Of a stretch of DNA of 8,723 nt, positions 1-6,598 are shown piece by piece. The stretch lies in the NCBI GenBank assembly GCA_021826795.1, contig JAKAYM010000077.1, positions 1 through 8,723 of the forward strand, given 5' to 3'. The position numbers and the translations under genes are program-made. Below the pieces are notes generated by a model. It had not been told where the DNA came from. It saw only the letters and a list, made by a program, of their open reading frames with translations, and did not search any database. Within the stretch, counting starts at the first letter, position 1; each line of letters begins with the position of its first letter. The stretch is from Thermoplasmata archaeon (GTDB lineage: Archaea > Thermoplasmatota > Thermoplasmata > Thermoplasmatales > Thermoplasmataceae).

Positions 1-42
1 ATAGAATATATAGAATATATAGGTAATATTTATAATATTTAG
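1..42 (+). promoter_or_regulatory. AT-rich promoter region of the MFS transporter gene
   Basis: This stretch is almost pure A/T. It opens with a perfect tandem 9-mer (ATAGAATAT at 1-9 and 10-18). A TATA-like box, TTTATAAT, lies at 29-36. Counting about 25 bp from its centre puts transcription start near 57-60, giving a leader of only a few bases that still includes the GAGG at 59-62. The TATA assignment is by position and composition. Several overlapping A/T words could serve, and the upstream part is cut by the window edge. Confidence 0.5.
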
Positions 43-66
43 AAGCCTGACAAAATTAGAGGCTCG

Positions 67-1473
67 ATGAGTTCAGATATTGATAAATCAATGGACATGG
101 CAAAATCTTCCCGATTCCATTATAAAGTTTTATTTATATCAGGTCTGGGTTTTTTCACAGATGCTTATGATCTCTTTATTATTGGCGTTGTAATACTCTT
201 ACTTCCATTGGCCGGGTGGCAGAGAATAGGCGTATTTTATGAGGGATTAATAACATCAACAGCACTCCTGGCGGCAGTCATCGGTGCTATTGTATTCGGG
301 CGCCTCCTTGATTACTCAGGCAGAAAGGCAATATACGGGCTTGAACTCATAGCCCTGATAGCAGGTGCCCTGGGAAGTGCATTCCTGACACCCGTTAACA
401 ATATATTTGCACTGCTATTCTGGAGATTCCTTCTTGGAATAGGCATCGGTGGAGATTATGCCACCAGTTCAACGATAATGACAGAATATTCTAACACAAT
501 GAACCGTGGAAGATTTGTTGGTATGGTATTTTCCATGCAAAGTTTCGGACTTATAGCCGGTCCGCTTATATCCATTGCGTTTCTCTCCAACGCTGTATCA
601 TCTTATATAACATGGAGGCTCCTGCTTGCCATAGGTGCACTTCCAGCAATTATAGTAATATATTTCAGGAGAAAAATGCCCGAGCCGCCCAGATATACTG
701 CAGATGTGAGGGGTGACTATGCCCAGGCGGCTAAAAATTTGAAGGATTTTACAGGGATAAGCTCTGATGAAAAGCCTGGAGAAACAGTAAAGGCTCCATG
801 GTATATACTTTTCAAGGACAGGAAATTTCTTCTTACACTTATAGGTACTGCAGGCGCATGGTTTTTAATGGACTGGGCTTTCTACGGAAACTCAATTATG
901 TCAAACAGCATACTTGCCTTTTTGATTCCATCGTCAGTTACAGGCATACACGCTATTATACTTACAAATGAGTACTCAGCTATGATATTCGGAATAGCAG
1001 CCTTTCCTGGATACTGGCTTGCCTCATTTACCATTGATAGAATAGGAAGGAAACCTGTTCAGGTGACCGGTTTCGCCATGATGGCAACTTCATTTGCAAC
1101 AATATCACTTTTAGGTTTTCTTACAATGTATAAATTCCTTGATTATTTCCTTTTAATCTACGGGATAAGTTATTTTTTTATTATGTTTGGCCCGAATGTG
1201 ACAACATTTGTATATCCTCCGGAGGTATTTCCAATATCAACCAGAGGGCTGGGGACAGGTATATCATCTGCCGGAGGGAAAACAGGCGCATTCATAGGAA
1301 CCTTTGCCGATACAATCATATTATCAATTACAGGTATTCATTTTCTTATGGGAATCCTTGCAGTGATTGCATTCATTGGAATGGTAATTACCATACTGCT
1401 GCTGCCCGAAACAAAACGTAAAGATCTCGGAAAAACATCCCGGGAGGGCGAGTTTACAAATACAGGAAAGTGA
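67..1473 (+). CDS. MFS transporter, phosphate:H+ symporter (PHS) type
   Basis: A 468-residue inner-membrane carrier of the major facilitator superfamily, about 12 hydrophobic helices, with a charged loop around residues 200-255 between the halves. It matches the PHS family (Pho84/PiPT). The first helix carries GFFTDAYDLF (28-37), the helix 2-3 loop has the MFS A-motif G-R-L-L-D-Y-S-G-R-K (78-87), and helix 4 has GIGIGGDY (124-131). Residues that bind phosphate in fungal PiPT have counterparts at the same spacing: Y131, Q158, W265, D269 and Y273, with acidic D32, D35 and D130. FGPNVTTF (374-381) and GKTGAFIG (404-411) are further PHS signatures. The start is ATG 67 with GAGG at 59-62. It is transcribed alone. 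Phosphate is the best guess; related carriers take sugars or organic anions, so the substrate is inferred. Confidence 0.85.
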   Translation: MSSDIDKSMDMAKSSRFHYKVLFISGLGFFTDAYDLFIIGVVILLLPLAGWQRIGVFYEGLITSTALLAAVIGAIVFGRLLDYSGRKAIYGLELIALIAGALGSAFLTPVNNIFALLFWRFLLGIGIGGDYATSSTIMTEYSNTMNRGRFVGMVFSMQSFGLIAGPLISIAFLSNAVSSYITWRLLLAIGALPAIIVIYFRRKMPEPPRYTADVRGDYAQAAKNLKDFTGISSDEKPGETVKAPWYILFKDRKFLLTLIGTAGAWFLMDWAFYGNSIMSNSILAFLIPSSVTGIHAIILTNEYSAMIFGIAAFPGYWLASFTIDRIGRKPVQVTGFAMMATSFATISLLGFLTMYKFLDYFLLIYGISYFFIMFGPNVTTFVYPPEVFPISTRGLGTGISSAGGKTGAFIGTFADTIILSITGIHFLMGILAVIAFIGMVITILLLPETKRKDLGKTSREGEFTNTGK

Positions 1474-1479
1474 AAAGGC

Positions 1480-1496
1480 TTAATAATATTTAAACA
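1480..1496 (+). promoter_or_regulatory. TATA-box region of folP, leaderless start
   Basis: The 37-bp gap after the transporter contains an A/T block (TTAATAATATTTAAACA) centred about 22-26 bp before the ATG at 1511. That is the spacing expected if transcription starts at or next to the start codon. No Shine-Dalgarno-like purine run lies in the bases just before the ATG (CCTGCAATCAT), which fits a leaderless mRNA. The exact 8-bp TATA box inside the block is ambiguous. Confidence 0.6.
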
Positions 1497-1510
1497 TAAC
1501 CTGCAATCAT

Positions 1511-2500
1511 ATGGAAATTGTTTTTCCCGATCCAAAAAATAAAGATATGCTCAGCCATTATATGGAGTCCGAAAATGGTGGTATAAAAATTGCAGGCGTG
1601 AAATATGATTATAGCTCTGATAAGTTTTCTTCTGGCTTAATTAAAGAATTTTTTTTACGAAATAATATATTTACAGGTTTTGAGGATCGGATTTCCGGAA
1701 ATATTGAGGCGAAATTAAGGAATAAAAAAACTAAAATCATGGGGATACTTAATGCAACGCCGGATTCATTTTTCAATGGTTCTAGAGTTGCCGGTACAGA
1801 AGCCATTGACCGCATGATAGATTTGAAACCTGACATAATTGACATAGGTGGTGAAAGCACAAGACCCGGAAGTTCAGAAGTTGATCCTGAAACAGAATTT
1901 TCAAGAATTAAAAGTATACTTGAATATATAAAGTCAGTTTCAGATATACCAGTATCCGTTGATTCTCGGCATTATGATACAATAAAAAGATCAATAAAGT
2001 ATGGAATTGATTATATAAATGACATATCCGGATTTGAGGATCCGCGGATGATCAATATTGCAAGAGACAACGAAGTGAAATGTATAGCCATGCATATGAG
2101 AGGTACCCCGCAGAATATGGGCCAATTTACTCGCTATGATAATATTTTTGTTGAAATTAACATATTTTTTTATAACCGGATAAATGCAATGATTCAGGCT
2201 GGCATTGATCCAGAAAATATTATACTTGATCCGGGAATAGGATTTTCAAAGGATTTTCATGGGAATATGTCTATTCTCCGTTCCCCGTGGTCCTTTTTCC
2301 TAGGATTTGATACACTATTCGGAACTTCGAGGAAAAGCATTATCGGAAAAATAACTGGAAGCAGTGTGGAAGATAGGGCTGGCGGGACAATTGCCACATC
2401 TATTTATCTAAACAATAACGGGGTTGATGTAATCAGAGTACATGATGTTTTGCCTAACAGGGATGCTATAAAGATGTACAGATACATTGAAGATTCTTGA
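1511..2500 (+). CDS. folP: dihydropteroate synthase with N-terminal extension
   Basis: Cytoplasmic TIM-barrel enzyme that condenses a pterin diphosphate with p-aminobenzoate (or a related aryl amine) in folate or modified-folate synthesis. Pterin-binding motifs appear in order: MGILNATPDSF (77-87, N81), DIGGESTRPGSS (111-122), PVSVDS with D151, INDISGF (169-175, N170), ILDPGIGFSK (238-247, D240), SRKSIIG (273-279, K275), and IRVHDV (308-313, R309 and H311). These correspond to the substrate- and diphosphate-binding residues of bacterial DHPS, so the enzyme looks active. At 329 residues it is longer than E. coli FolP (about 282), because about 76 residues precede MGILN where bacteria have about 20. 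The TATA position supports ATG 1511 rather than the internal ATG at 1739. An 8-T run at 1649-1656 lies in the extension but the frame is open across it. Whether the product is folate or a methanopterin-like cofactor cannot be told. Confidence 0.92.
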   Translation: MEIVFPDPKNKDMLSHYMESENGGIKIAGVKYDYSSDKFSSGLIKEFFLRNNIFTGFEDRISGNIEAKLRNKKTKIMGILNATPDSFFNGSRVAGTEAIDRMIDLKPDIIDIGGESTRPGSSEVDPETEFSRIKSILEYIKSVSDIPVSVDSRHYDTIKRSIKYGIDYINDISGFEDPRMINIARDNEVKCIAMHMRGTPQNMGQFTRYDNIFVEINIFFYNRINAMIQAGIDPENIILDPGIGFSKDFHGNMSILRSPWSFFLGFDTLFGTSRKSIIGKITGSSVEDRAGGTIATSIYLNNNGVDVIRVHDVLPNRDAIKMYRYIEDS

Positions 2501-2515
2501 ACGCCCTCTTCTCCC

Positions 2516-2546
2516 CGTTAATCGGCAATTGTTAACGTTAATAACG
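2516..2546. promoter_or_regulatory. palindromic TTAACG cluster, candidate operator of the lipoylation/OADHC operon
   Basis: Just upstream of the operon TATA box lies a perfect 10-bp palindrome, TTAACGTTAA (2532-2541). It overlaps a second odd-centred inverted repeat, CGTTAATAACG (2536-2546). A further CGTTAA copy at 2516-2521 pairs with TTAACG at 2532-2537 across a 10-base spacer. The same half-site thus recurs about four times in 31 bp, ending 5 bp before the TATA box. In archaea such a position suits an activator or repressor site. The repeats are seen directly; the regulatory role is inferred. Confidence 0.4.
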
Positions 2547-2551
2547 CGAAG

Positions 2552-2559
2552 TTTATATA
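2552..2559 (+). promoter_or_regulatory. TATA box of the lipA-OADHC-lipB operon
   Basis: TTTATATA matches the archaeal box A consensus, with a purine-rich stretch (GCGAAG) just before it where a TFB-recognition element would sit. Its centre is about 25 bp before the ATG at 2581, so transcription should begin at or within a base or two of the lipA start codon, making the mRNA leaderless. It is the only convincing promoter between here and the end of lipB. Confidence 0.75.
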
Positions 2560-2580
2560 TTTTCTACCAATGGATGAAAC

Positions 2581-3438
2581 ATGATGAGAGTCCCGTATAA
2601 GGTTAAACTTCCTACAGGAGAACGCTATACTTTCATAAAAAATACGTTGGGATCCAGGGACCTTTATACGGTTTGTGAAGAGGCACACTGCCCTAATATA
2701 AGCGAATGCTGGGAAAGTGGAACGGCGACATTCATGATTCTTGGGTCCAACTGCTCGAGAGGTTGCAGATTCTGTGCAGTTACACATGGAGGCATGCTCC
2801 CCCTGGACCCGGAGGAGCCGGAAAAGGTATACGAATCTGTTAAGCTCATGGGACTTGATTATGTGGTAATAACATCCGTGGACAGGGATGATCTACCAGA
2901 TAAGGGATCCTCGGCATTTGCGGCCGTGGTAAAAAAGGTCAGGGAGCTGGGAATAAAAATTGAGGTTTTAATTCCGGACTTCAGCGGCAATCAGCAAGAT
3001 ATAGACAAAATAATAGAATCAAAGCCAAATGTGATAGCACATAATATTGAAACAGTTAGGAGACTGACTCCATCGGTTCGTGACCTGCGGGCAGGGTATG
3101 ATCAGAGTCTGGCAGTTCTTAAATATATAAAAGAAAATGGTAAAAATACCATAACAAAATCATCAATAATGATTGGTCTGGGAGAGACCGATGAAGAGGT
3201 AATAGAGACCATGAATGACCTGAGAGGGGCAGGAGTCGAAATACTAACTGTTGGCCAGTATCTCAGGCCTACCAAAAAACAGTTAGAGGTAAAGGAATAT
3301 TCATCCATGGATAGATTCAAATTCTTTGAAAAAAAGGGTTATGAGATTGGATTTTCCTTTGTGGCCTCCGGCCCGCTTGTGAGAACTTCTTACAGGGCAG
3401 CTGAAGGATATATAAAAATGAGGGATAAGCATGATTGA
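2581..3438 (+). CDS. lipA: lipoyl synthase (radical SAM)
   Basis: Inserts two sulfur atoms at C6 and C8 of the protein-bound octanoyl group to make lipoyl, using S-adenosylmethionine and two 4Fe-4S clusters. Both cluster motifs are intact: the auxiliary-cluster CX4CX5C is C32, C37, C43, and the radical-SAM CX3CX2C is C58, C62, C65. The C-terminal motif that gives a serine ligand to the auxiliary cluster, usually RSSY, reads RTSY (268-271), keeping one serine. Other family signatures are CPNISECW (37-44), PLDPEEP (74-80), VITSVDRDDLPD (96-107) and HNIETV (154-159). At 285 residues it is slightly shorter than bacterial LipA because the N-terminus is brief. The start is ATG 2581 (or the adjacent ATG 2584), placed by the TATA box; there is no Shine-Dalgarno site. 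First gene of the operon, overlapping E1alpha by 8 bases. Its substrate is presumably the E2 encoded downstream. Confidence 0.95.
   Translation: MMRVPYKVKLPTGERYTFIKNTLGSRDLYTVCEEAHCPNISECWESGTATFMILGSNCSRGCRFCAVTHGGMLPLDPEEPEKVYESVKLMGLDYVVITSVDRDDLPDKGSSAFAAVVKKVRELGIKIEVLIPDFSGNQQDIDKIIESKPNVIAHNIETVRRLTPSVRDLRAGYDQSLAVLKYIKENGKNTITKSSIMIGLGETDEEVIETMNDLRGAGVEILTVGQYLRPTKKQLEVKEYSSMDRFKFFEKKGYEIGFSFVASGPLVRTSYRAAEGYIKMRDKHD
3420..3426 (+). promoter_or_regulatory. Shine-Dalgarno site for E1alpha
   Basis: GAGGGAT, inside the end of lipA, has GAGG complementary to the 3' end of archaeal 16S rRNA, 7 bases before the ATG at 3431. It fixes that start and shows that E1alpha is translated from the polycistronic message. 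Confidence 0.6.
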
Positions 3439-4465
3439 GGAAACTGATATTAGCAAGGAAGGTTTGTTGACCGCATATAAGAATATGGTAATGGAAAGGC
3501 TTTTTGATAAGAAAATGCTCAATGCTAGCAGGCAGGGATTTTTACCATTCTATATTCCACTGATGGGGCATGAAGCTATACATGTTGGACTGGGCATGGC
3601 AATAAGGGATGAGGATTTCTTTTATCCCTATTACAGGGATTTCGGTGTACTGCTACAGATGGGTATACCAATAGATACAATCCTATCCCAGGTATTTGCA
3701 ACTGCCACAGATAATGAAATAGGGAGAGATATGCCGGATCATTTCTCACTGAAAAAATATAATATAGGTGCGGTTATAACACCTGTTGCCGGGCATTTAA
3801 CATCAGCAACCGGAATTGCATATGCAAAGAAATACAGGAAACAGAAGGGTTCTGTAATCACAACATTTGGAGACGGTGCAACATCGACGCCTGATTTTCA
3901 TGTTGCCATGAATTTTGCAGGAGTTTATAACTTGCCCATGGTATTTTTTGTTGAGAATAACCAGTTTGCCATATCTGTTCCAACATATCCAAGTACTGAT
4001 AAGGCCTTCAGCAACACCTATGAAGAAACGAGAGGTGCTATCTATAAAAAGGCAGAAGCTTACGGATTCACAGGAATAAGAATAGACGGTACAAATTTTC
4101 TGGAAGTTTACCGGGCAACAAGACAGGCGCTGGAAAGTGCTGAAAACCAGCCTATACTTATTGAAGCAATGACTTACAGAATGGGTCCCCATTCAACAGC
4201 CGATGACCCGAATAAGTATAGAACCACAACAGTAATAGAAGGTGGAGATAAGGACCCTCTTGTTGTAAATCAGAAAATGCTGAAGGACATGAAAATTTTA
4301 ACCGATAAGGATATCAGCAACATAAATGCTGAGATGGATGAAACAACATCACAGCTTATAGACAAATATGAAAAGGCACCGAAACCCGATAAGAGTACCA
4401 TGATGGGAAATCTGTACGAGGATGAACCGTGGTACATAAGTGAGGAAAGAGGTGATATACAATGA
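3431..4465 (+). CDS. 2-oxoacid dehydrogenase complex E1 component, alpha subunit (branched-chain type)
   Basis: TPP-binding subunit of the alpha2beta2 decarboxylase that starts oxidative decarboxylation of 2-oxoacids. The ThDP/Mg2+ motif runs from GDG (147-149) to NN (176-177) in ENNQFAIS. YPYYRDFGVLLQMG (65-78), RDMPDHF (99-105), and TYRMGPHSTADDPNKYR (248-264) are typical of the branched-chain (BCKD) and acetoin/pyruvate E1alpha group; the last corresponds to the loop around the BCKD phosphorylation site. Length 344 is normal for prokaryotic E1alpha. Where relatives usually read GDGATSEGDFH, this one has GDGATSTPDFH. It overlaps lipA by 8 bases and E1beta by 4 (ATGA). The substrate is probably branched-chain 2-oxoacids and perhaps pyruvate, by analogy with the biochemically studied T. 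acidophilum complex. Pyruvate/acetoin dehydrogenase remain alternatives. Confidence 0.93.
   Translation: MIEETDISKEGLLTAYKNMVMERLFDKKMLNASRQGFLPFYIPLMGHEAIHVGLGMAIRDEDFFYPYYRDFGVLLQMGIPIDTILSQVFATATDNEIGRDMPDHFSLKKYNIGAVITPVAGHLTSATGIAYAKKYRKQKGSVITTFGDGATSTPDFHVAMNFAGVYNLPMVFFVENNQFAISVPTYPSTDKAFSNTYEETRGAIYKKAEAYGFTGIRIDGTNFLEVYRATRQALESAENQPILIEAMTYRMGPHSTADDPNKYRTTTVIEGGDKDPLVVNQKMLKDMKILTDKDISNINAEMDETTSQLIDKYEKAPKPDKSTMMGNLYEDEPWYISEERGDIQ
4448..4456 (+). promoter_or_regulatory. Shine-Dalgarno site for E1beta
   Basis: AGAGGTGAT is a near-complete complement of the archaeal anti-Shine-Dalgarno sequence, 5 bases before ATG 4462. It supports that start over in-frame ATGs at 4471 and 4477 and suggests strong initiation coupled to the end of E1alpha. 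Confidence 0.75.
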
Positions 4466-5427
4466 CCCAGATGACCATGGTAAAGGCACTTAACAGTGGA
4501 TTGAATAATGCAATGGAAAAAGATGATTCAATAATACTTTTGGGAGAGGATGTAGGAACAGATGGAGGGGTGTTCAGGGTTACTGACGGATTGCTTGCAA
4601 AATATGGCAGAGAGAGGGTTATGGATACACCACTTGCGGAGTTGGGTATAGTGGGATTCGGAATAGGAATGTCCATGGCCGGACTTAAAGCTATACCGGA
4701 AATTCAGTTCCAGGACTTTATTTACACTGCTATGGACCAGATTATAAACCAGATGGCGAAACTCAGGTACAGGACCAATGGAGATTACACATTACCCATG
4801 GTTCTGAGAACCCCCTACGGCGGGGGTGTTCACGGAGGACCCTACCATTCACAGAGTGGTGAGGCATATTTTACACATACACAGGGGCTTACTGTTGTAA
4901 CACCTTCAAATCCATATGATGCAAAAGGATTATTACTTTCTTCCATAGAGTTGAATGACCCTGTTATATTTCTTGAGCCCAAGAGATTATATTACGCCGG
5001 GAAAATGGACGTTCCTGACGATTATTATAAAATCGACCTTAGAAAGGCTAACGTCATAAGGGAAGGGGATGACCTTACAATAATAACGTATGGACCGGCT
5101 GTGCCACTTGTTAAAAGCACTGTGGAAAAGAACAGTGTAAATGCACAGATAATAGATTTGAGAACTTTGAGCCCGTTCGATCTTGACACGATCATGGCAA
5201 GTGTGAAAAAGACAGGAAAGGTACTCATAGTTCATGAGGCCCCAAAGATGTTCGGTGTAGGTGCTGAACTTTCGGCCACAATTTCCGAGAGAGCTATTGA
5301 TTATCTTGCTGCACCTATTCTGAGAGTTACAGGGCTTGATATACCCATACCCTTTGCGCTGGAAGATTATTATGTGCCAAACGAGAAGAGAATAATGGCG
5401 GCAATAGAAAAACTGTTGAAATACTGA
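4462..5427 (+). CDS. 2-oxoacid dehydrogenase complex E1 component, beta subunit
   Basis: Partner of E1alpha in the TPP-dependent decarboxylase; it contributes the catalytic glutamate and the residues that reductively acylate E2. Visible motifs: LLGEDVGTDGGVFRVTDGL (26-44), DTPLAELGIVGFGIG (55-69) with E60 as the expected cofactor-activating glutamate, EIQFQDFIYTAMDQI (80-94), YHSQSGEAYFTHTQGL (128-143) with H129 as the likely active-site histidine, and VVTPSNPYDAKGLL (145-158). The C-terminal transketolase-like domain has IDLRTLSPFD (231-240), VHEAP (257-261) and VTGLDIPIPFALE (289-301), the expected family ending. At 321 residues it matches the usual length of about 325. The 4-base ATGA overlap with E1alpha implies coupled translation and equal dosage for the heterotetramer. 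The gene ends one base before the E2 translation-initiation region. Confidence 0.95.
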   Translation: MTQMTMVKALNSGLNNAMEKDDSIILLGEDVGTDGGVFRVTDGLLAKYGRERVMDTPLAELGIVGFGIGMSMAGLKAIPEIQFQDFIYTAMDQIINQMAKLRYRTNGDYTLPMVLRTPYGGGVHGGPYHSQSGEAYFTHTQGLTVVTPSNPYDAKGLLLSSIELNDPVIFLEPKRLYYAGKMDVPDDYYKIDLRKANVIREGDDLTIITYGPAVPLVKSTVEKNSVNAQIIDLRTLSPFDLDTIMASVKKTGKVLIVHEAPKMFGVGAELSATISERAIDYLAAPILRVTGLDIPIPFALEDYYVPNEKRIMAAIEKLLKY

Positions 5428-5430
5428 TTT

Positions 5431-5436
5431 GGTGAT
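5431..5436 (+). promoter_or_regulatory. Shine-Dalgarno site deciding the E2 start
   Basis: GGTGAT sits 4 bases before ATG 5441, in the 13-base gap after E1beta. It makes ATG 5441 the start in place of in-frame TTG 5429 and GTG 5432, which overlap or precede the site and would add only four residues before the conserved MYTVSLP. Confidence 0.75.
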
Positions 5437-5440
5437 AAAG

Positions 5441-6598
5441 ATGTATACTGTTAGTTTACCCCCAATTGGTGAGGGCATTCAGGAAGGAGAAATAGTAAAA
5501 TGGAATGTAAAACCGGGCGATTCGGTGAAGAAAGATGATGAACTGGTAGAGGTTATGACGGATAAAATAACCGTAAAGATACCGTCACCTGTTGCAGGGA
5601 AAATTGTTAAAACCCTGGTCAACGAGGGTGAAACCGCTATGATAGGGGAAGCAATCCTTGAAATTGATTCGCCTGATGAATCAAACACGCCTTCAGGAGA
5701 TAAAAAGGAGGTGCCGGCCCTGAAACAGGAGGTTTCGATAAGTACAGATGAGAAAATACCCAGTGTGAAGGCAACCCCTGCAGTTCGTGCATATGCAAGA
5801 TCACAGAATGTGGATATTCTGAAGGTTAAACCGGCATCTGCTGATGGAAGGATAACAAAGGATGATATAGACCGTTTCGCATCCCAGAAAACCGTGGAGG
5901 CACCGAAAGCTGTTGCAGGCGCATCCAGTGAAGATGAAATATTCACACCCGCCGGTATAAGGAAGATCATATTTGATAAAATGACAAAATCAAAGCAGAT
6001 AATACCGCATTTTACCATTACAGATTTCATAGATACAGGCAATATAGAAAAATCCATAAAACAGTATACTGGAAAGAGGTATCTGAGCTTCACAGCCTTT
6101 TTTGTAAAGGCTGTAACGGTTGCCTTCAAGGATTTCCCGAAGCTTAACGCTATTTATAATGAAAATGATAAGACCTACACAATAAAGAAAAGTTATAATA
6201 TCGGTGTTGCAGTGGATTCTCCAACAGGATTAACCGTTGTGGTTGTAAGAGATGTTGCATCAAAGAATCTATTCCAGATATCAGATGAAATAAAGGATAT
6301 GGCAGAACGTGCTAGAACGGGTAAGCTACAGCTACAGGATGTTCAGGGTTCAACATTTTCGGTGACAAATATAGGGTCTATAGGTGGAATAATGGCCACA
6401 CCCATAATAAATTATCCTGAAGTTGCAATACTCGAGATTAATTCCAGAACATCCGGCTTCGTGAATGGGGAGCTGAGACAGGGGCTTTATCTTACACTTG
6501 CCTGCGACCACAGGCTGATAGACGGAGCCGAAGCTGCCCGTTTCCTCGGCAGATTAAAAGAGGTTCTTGAATATCCATTAATGTACATTGGTGATTGA
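5441..6598 (+). CDS. 2-oxoacid dehydrogenase complex E2, dihydrolipoyl acyltransferase
   Basis: Core of the complex: its swinging lipoyl arm takes the acyl group from E1 and transfers it to CoA. Numbered from ATG 5441 it has 385 residues. The single lipoyl domain spans about 1-77, with the modified lysine at K42 in VMTDKITV and the glycine-rich hairpin PVAGKI (50-55). A charged, fairly short linker follows (about 78-107). The E1/E3-binding domain is about 108-147 (PAVRAYARSQNVDI, then DGRITKDDID). The catalytic domain covers about 167-385, with the CAT-type active site DHRLIDGAEAARFL (356-369), H357 and D361, and the FSVTNIGSIGG stretch (306-316). One lipoyl domain, as in BCKD-type and archaeal E2s, rather than the three of E. 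coli PDH. K42 is the presumed shared target of LipB and LipA encoded in the same operon. The stop codon abuts the E3 start with no gap. Confidence 0.95.
   Translation: MYTVSLPPIGEGIQEGEIVKWNVKPGDSVKKDDELVEVMTDKITVKIPSPVAGKIVKTLVNEGETAMIGEAILEIDSPDESNTPSGDKKEVPALKQEVSISTDEKIPSVKATPAVRAYARSQNVDILKVKPASADGRITKDDIDRFASQKTVEAPKAVAGASSEDEIFTPAGIRKIIFDKMTKSKQIIPHFTITDFIDTGNIEKSIKQYTGKRYLSFTAFFVKAVTVAFKDFPKLNAIYNENDKTYTIKKSYNIGVAVDSPTGLTVVVVRDVASKNLFQISDEIKDMAERARTGKLQLQDVQGSTFSVTNIGSIGGIMATPIINYPEVAILEINSRTSGFVNGELRQGLYLTLACDHRLIDGAEAARFLGRLKEVLEYPLMYIGD
6590..6595 (+). promoter_or_regulatory. Shine-Dalgarno site for E3, inside the end of E2
   Basis: GGTGAT at the last two sense codons of E2 (Gly-Asp) is the same hexamer used before E1beta and E2. 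It lies 3 bases before ATG 6599 across the E2 stop, a slightly tight spacing. The final codons of E2 therefore double as the ribosome site for the next gene. Confidence 0.6.

Noticed and set aside
1649..1656. Run of eight T as a frameshift site or terminator in folP
   Set aside because: The frame is open and continuous on both sides; no hairpin or gene end nearby. It is two Phe codons and part of Leu in AT-rich coding DNA.
2501..2515. Pyrimidine-rich tract (CCCTCTTCTCCCC) after folP as a terminator
   Set aside because: Archaeal terminators are T-runs; this one is C-interrupted and has no stem. Too weak to call.
5429..5440. TTG/GTG starts adding four residues to E2
   Set aside because: The GGTGAT site at 5431-5436 overlaps them and is correctly spaced only for ATG 5441, which begins the conserved lipoyl domain.
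4987..5478. 163-codon minus-strand open frame opposite E1beta
   Set aside because: It is antisense to conserved E1beta and the E2 start, low-complexity and without start signals.
5479..6129. 216-codon open frame on the minus strand across E2
   Set aside because: It lies wholly opposite a well-conserved E2 with intact motifs, has no promoter or ribosome site, and its product (Ser/Phe/Ile-rich) resembles no family. It is a shadow of E2 codon use.
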